NCBI GenBank assembly: GCA_022747635.1
Contig: JAKTNV010000004.1
Location: 85,300,052 to 85,364,051 of the forward strand
Length of the DNA stretch: 64,000 nucleotides
From: Hetaerina americana
Lineage: Eukaryota; Arthropoda; Insecta; Odonata; Calopterygidae
Direction: 5' to 3'
Of this stretch, positions 59,940 through 64,000 are shown one piece after another. The translations under genes and the position numbers were made by a program. Under the pieces are notes generated by a model, which worked only from the letters and a program-made list of their open reading frames with translations, was not told where the DNA came from and ran no database searches. Position 1 is the first letter of the stretch. The number at the start of each line of letters is the position of its first letter.

Positions 59940-60100
59940 AGTTCCTGGGTGGGTGTACATACTTCCCATCGGTGGTCCGCCAGTAACCACTCGATCCCTC
60001 ATCCACTAAAGCCTTTCCACACCCTTTAAATCACCCCTGGCACACCGGGATCAGAACCACGCGGTCCACGCCAGCACACCCAAATTCACATCGAATTCCT
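59940..60100 (-). mobile_element. Very weak SINE-like segment
   Basis: Read on the minus strand, GGTTCTGATCCC (about 60,049-60,060) resembles a B box with substitutions, and TGGCGTGGACCG lies upstream where an A box might be. Their spacing is too short for an intact tRNA head. I list it only as a possible remnant. Confidence 0.15.
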
Positions 60101-60540
60101 ACCCGCCCCCCACAATGTGTCTCCCACACCATTCTCCCCCTAGGGTAAATCCTCCCTCCCTCCCCCATTCTCCCCAGCCCTCGAGTTTCTCCCCCGAGCA
60201 AATAAAAAAGAAAAGGTGGAATCCGGCACTCCATCCCCTGAAGCGACCGCTGCCACCAAATCTCCGAATGAATCTCCAGATGGGTATCCGGCAAGAGGGT
60301 GCAAAGCATTAATCACCAAGAGCTCTGCTCCCCCTCGGTTCTCCTCTCTCTCTCTCGGGGAATCAATGGGAGAGAATTTAAAAGCGGGGTACGCGAGGGA
60401 GAGGGAGTGGAAACAGGGAAGGGATTTAGTGGAAGGGAGGACGAGGTAATAGGAGGGGTGGGCCTGCGGACGGAAGAGAAGTGATGGGGAGAAGAGAAGG
60501 GGAAATCTAGAGGGAAAATAAACGCATCCCCCGCATATCC
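60100..60540. repeat. CT-rich then GA-rich tract
   Basis: Pyrimidine-rich at about 60,100-60,200, a CT run at 60,341-60,356, and purine-rich at 60,360-60,520. Frames over it are compositional. Confidence 0.55.
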
Positions 60541-61880
60541 ATCCTGCGACCGTCCCACGCCTGCGAAAACAATCGAGTACGACACGTTCAAGAACAAAAA
60601 TGATGTGTTGACTGACGAATAAAATGTGCCTTTTAAGGTATATCCCATTACTGATACCTTATACATCGACTCAACCATCGTGAAGAAGTGTGTCAGCCCG
60701 AAAATTTGACATGCAGGTGACTTTCGTCACACCTTTCCTCGGCATACCTGTAACGTTAATTGTCCTAATGTCATCTCGCGCATTACTGAATGCTTCATTT
60801 TATCACTTGACCCACAAATATAGCGAGGATTTAATGTGCAGACGAAGAGCTCATACAAGTAAGCATATCAAAAATGTGACGTATTCGTCCAATATTGGCT
60901 GAAGGACGTACTTACGTAAGAAGCTCGCATATTCAACATACTCTTACTTGAACGCCCGGGAATCGCCAAGAGCTGTTAATTGATTAGCTAACTACACCCT
61001 GACCATATATGCACTAAATCTCCAAATAACACTTAATTTAAAATAAATTGTAAAGAATTAATTTCAATGACCCTACATCACAAGATCAGAAAAAACACAC
61101 CGACGCTGAACGCGAAGGGGTGGAATTTCTATAATAAAATGATTCACCGGAACCCTGTGAATACAATGACTAATTTTGTTTACAGGAGCCGTAATAAATA
61201 ATTTCACAGAGCAATGGTACTAAATGGATCACGGATCATCTAAATTACTATCCCGATAGACAAGGTTTTCGCTCGATCCCGGGGCAGGGATCACGGCAGC
61301 AATTAAGTAAATCTCTCTAACTAAAATGACATCAAACGACAAGGCCTCGGATATTAAAAGATTAAATGCCATATTCGAGGGCTCCGCAACTCTCTCTCTC
61401 TCGTCATTCCTTTCTCCCCCTGTTCCAATTCGCCGAAAGGGAGCAGAAACGAATCATGCAGAGACGATTTGCAAGGGGTTAGGCAATAATGAAAAAAATA
61501 CCGCATGGCTTGAGGCGAAAATTCGGGCGGAAAATGATGAGGGGAGGGGATCTATGGGATCCCGGGCGGTTCCGATTGTCGATTCAATCCGCCGGCGGAG
61601 CAAAATAAACGAACGACACCAGGCTCACTAATATACATGCACTGGATCCATCCCGAATAATAATTGCATTCAAATGAAATTTTCGACTAACTGTGGGGAA
61701 AAAATGAAAGCAGGAATACAGAGAAAAGAGAGAGAAAATGGAGATAAAAAAACTCGCTCCGAAGTGAAAAAAATGGACAGGGGTTATTATGAAAAAAAAA
61801 ACACGCCAAGCAACAAACAACCAGTCGGGGTTACAATAATTAAAAAAAATAAAATAAATAAACACAACGCGGTAAGGTAG
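60540..61880. other. AT-rich non-coding DNA
   Basis: No gene recognised. A CT run lies at 61,390-61,402. Frames of up to about 101 codons (plus 61,326-61,631) lack motifs. Confidence 0.55.
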
Positions 61881-63150
61881 AGGATTTCCCGGGAGGAGGA
61901 GGAACGGGGGGAGGGAAAGAGAGTGGGAACACAACGTGGAAAAATGAAATAAACAAAGAGAGCGGCGGGAACAAATCCGGGCGGAGGATGGTCCAAGGGG
62001 GGTGGAGAGTAGGGGGGTTAGAAGGGAAGGATAACGCTCCATTTCTGCTCCAAATGATTATTTATAGCGCGCGCATCTGGCAAAATAAAACTCGGGGATA
62101 TTAACCGCATCGTCGAATGGAGCTTATACGCCTTGAGTGCTCCTCCCTCTCCGCCTACCCCACGTAAACACGCACACACACAAAATTCTTCCCCGAACTT
62201 TTAATGTCCCCCCGAGAGGAGAAGGGATGGGTTGGAAGGGAGGGAGGGTTGGAGACACGGAGATGGCGAAAAGCACCCTGGAGACCTCCCCCGCGCGCGA
62301 AAAAAATCTACCTCCCACCACCACCGCCCATCCACGCGCAATATACCCAACCCCTCCAAAAAAATCCTGCCGTAATGGCGCTCACCACACGCACACACCT
62401 CCAAACACACACACACGGCCCACACCATCCTCTTAACGCAATCCGAAATTTTCGTGGGGATGGGCAGCAGGTGGCCTGGATGAATTCCGGAAATGGGACC
62501 GGAGCCGTTCGCGGGACGGGGAGGAAGGGTAGGTGAGTGGAGAGGGGATGCGGTGGGGAAGAGGCGTGGGGGCATGTAAATCGGGGCGCGTGCGTTCGGG
62601 GGAGGAAGAGGATGGAGAGGGTTGGGCACGAGCGGAGTGACGACGGCGGGCCCAGGGGTGCGTCGCAAGTTTGCTCGCCGGGAGCGAGAGACGCGGAGAT
62701 CTCAATTGGGAATATTAAGGACTGCTGGAGGGGCGGGAGGGAGCGAGTGGGTGGAGGCTCGAACCGAAACGTCGGCAATCAGCCTAATTGCGAGCGCTAC
62801 GAAGAGCGCCGCCGCGTCTGGAGCAGCAGCGGCGGTTTCCGAGAACACGGACACTTATCTCCCCAGCATCGGATTGCGACGGGGGTGACCCGACGACGCG
62901 CGCCAACGAGCAATGAATCGGAGAGCGTCCCACCAAACCCCCCCTTCCCCTGGTGCCTAGCATAGCCATGAATGGCGATGATCCCGCCAGCCGTGCCATT
63001 TTGCACCGAGGCTCGGTTTCCCGCTGCTTACTGCTCGGAAAGGTGAGACGACGCAGTATTAACGTGAAAGACACGAAATTTTCGTTACATATACTCTGGC
63101 AAAGAAACGGGGGGGGGGAATCTGAAAGACAGACTGCCCCTTAGTAAATT
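61880..63150. other. GC/CpG-rich block with purine tracts
   Basis: G/A-rich at 61,880-62,030 and 62,210-62,640, with CA repeats at about 62,164-62,181 and 62,388-62,415. A CpG-dense, more balanced stretch lies at 62,640-62,960, and G10 at 63,109-63,118. Frames are open on both strands (plus 62,537-62,965, 142 codons; minus 62,308-62,778, 156 codons). The CpG-dense part could be exonic or promoter-like, but no domain is recognised. Confidence 0.35.
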
Positions 63151-63559
63151 TGCTAATCTCCCTTCCGAAACAGTGTTTCCAACGATTTGTTTACGCCATG
63201 TGCTGATTTTTTTAATTGGTAGTCCGGAGAACTCAAGATAAAGAGAAAGGAGTAGAATGAACGAAAACCGATGTAATTATTGTGACTGCGGAAGAAGGTG
63301 GCATACTACATTTTTCGCATATAAAATCCGAGTTTAAACCTATGAATGAATGATGCCAAACGATATACTAGGCGAAAAGGATGAAATATATGTATACTAT
63401 TAGGTAACATTCAAGCGGAAACGTAGGTGGAAAAGACGTAAAAGTGTAGCACGCGTGAAATGAAAGCTGAATGATACAGTACTAAGGGGATTGAACCTAG
63501 AACTGGCGAAAACCTTAACAAACAGCAGCTGCATAAAATAGGATGGGAGAAGCGGACAA

Positions 63560-63870
63560 TAAGTGAATATCTCAATCTAAGGAGGTTTGTAAGAAGAAAA
63601 ACAACGCCTATTCTTAATGAAACTGGGGTTAAATAATGAAATAAATCTGAGAAAGTATTCGCCTGGTGAATGGCGGTCTATGACGCAGAGACATGGGGCC
63701 TTTGGATAATAGGACCAAATAAGAACAGCAAGCTTCGCTAATTGGTTTTGGTGACGTATGCTGAAGATTACAATGACAGATAAAGTGAAAAACGAAAAGA
63801 AACAAGAGATTAAAGAATACTAAACCGAAAAGGCTCTAGGGTTCATTCTCCCCTCGATGCACACTAAAAA
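63560..63870 (+). mobile_element. Decayed LINE, C-terminal region of reverse transcriptase ORF
   Basis: Three collinear plus-strand blocks match the region after the RT domain in a large animal LINE group. First, KLGLNNEINLRK (about 63,620-63,655). Second, KVFAW, stop, MAVYDAETW (63,652-63,696), matching KxFVWSVALYGAETW. Third, after a frame change, WFW, stop, RMLKITMTDKVKNEKK (from 63,743), matching MWCWRRMLKISWTDKVxNEEV. A TEKALG segment follows, where EKR-LI is usual. Two frame changes and several stops show a dead copy. The upstream RT palm is not seen. I do not assign a clade. Confidence 0.75.
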
Positions 63871-64000
63871 TGAAATTGAAACGAGGCACCCCAATAATTA
63901 TATCGAAAAAGCTAGTTCTAATGAGATAACCAAACGTACCCATTTCTGTGTTATGCATACAGACGGGTACGTGGGTGTGTGCTTATTTATCATAGTATTC

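Noticed and set aside
59940..60100. Confident SINE call
   Set aside because: A and B boxes are mismatched and too close together; listed at very low confidence only.

Overview
This window reads as non-coding nuclear DNA from an animal, most probably an arthropod and perhaps a non-holometabolous insect (inference). The reasons are: no operons or densely packed genes, long AT-rich deserts, many dinucleotide microsatellites, tRNA-derived SINE heads and decayed LINE reverse transcriptase fragments. There is no intact protein-coding gene, rRNA, functional tRNA or CRISPR array that I can support. Most long open frames lie on the pyrimidine-rich strand of GA/CT tracts. They are open because stop codons need purines, not because they are genes.

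Layout. About 1-7,000 is AT-rich desert with one CpG-richer patch near 2,600-3,300. About 7,000-24,000 alternates AT-rich DNA with GC/purine tracts. It holds a large compound GA/GT/AT/AC microsatellite (13,344-13,690), a TATCGATA-rich patch with short direct repeats (15,320-15,910), and two tRNA-derived SINE heads (minus strand 18,155-18,375; plus strand near 19,254). About 24,000-35,000 has another AT array pair, a CpG-rich block (25,080-26,260), a third SINE-like head (about 26,310-26,470), a small hairpin cluster (26,709-26,779), palindromes and TAAT-rich blocks, and a very long G/purine tract (32,080-34,210). About 35,000-50,000 is similar, with a third paired AT microsatellite locus (41,033-41,487).

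The right quarter has the most individual signals. There is a 19-bp perfect-stem hairpin at 50,603-50,651 inside a 98-bp inverted structure. A minus-strand candidate first coding exon at 52,150-52,093 encodes a signal-peptide-like N-terminus ending at a consensus splice donor. There is a 12-bp-arm GAGA inverted repeat at 55,909-55,955 and a 27-bp tandem repeat at 58,574-58,650. Two decayed LINE fragments sit at 58,970-59,540 and 63,560-63,870, both on the plus strand.

Overall the sequence fits a large intron or intergenic region, possibly around a developmental gene, given its TAAT, GAGA and TATCGATA content. That last point is inference and the locus cannot be named from sequence alone.
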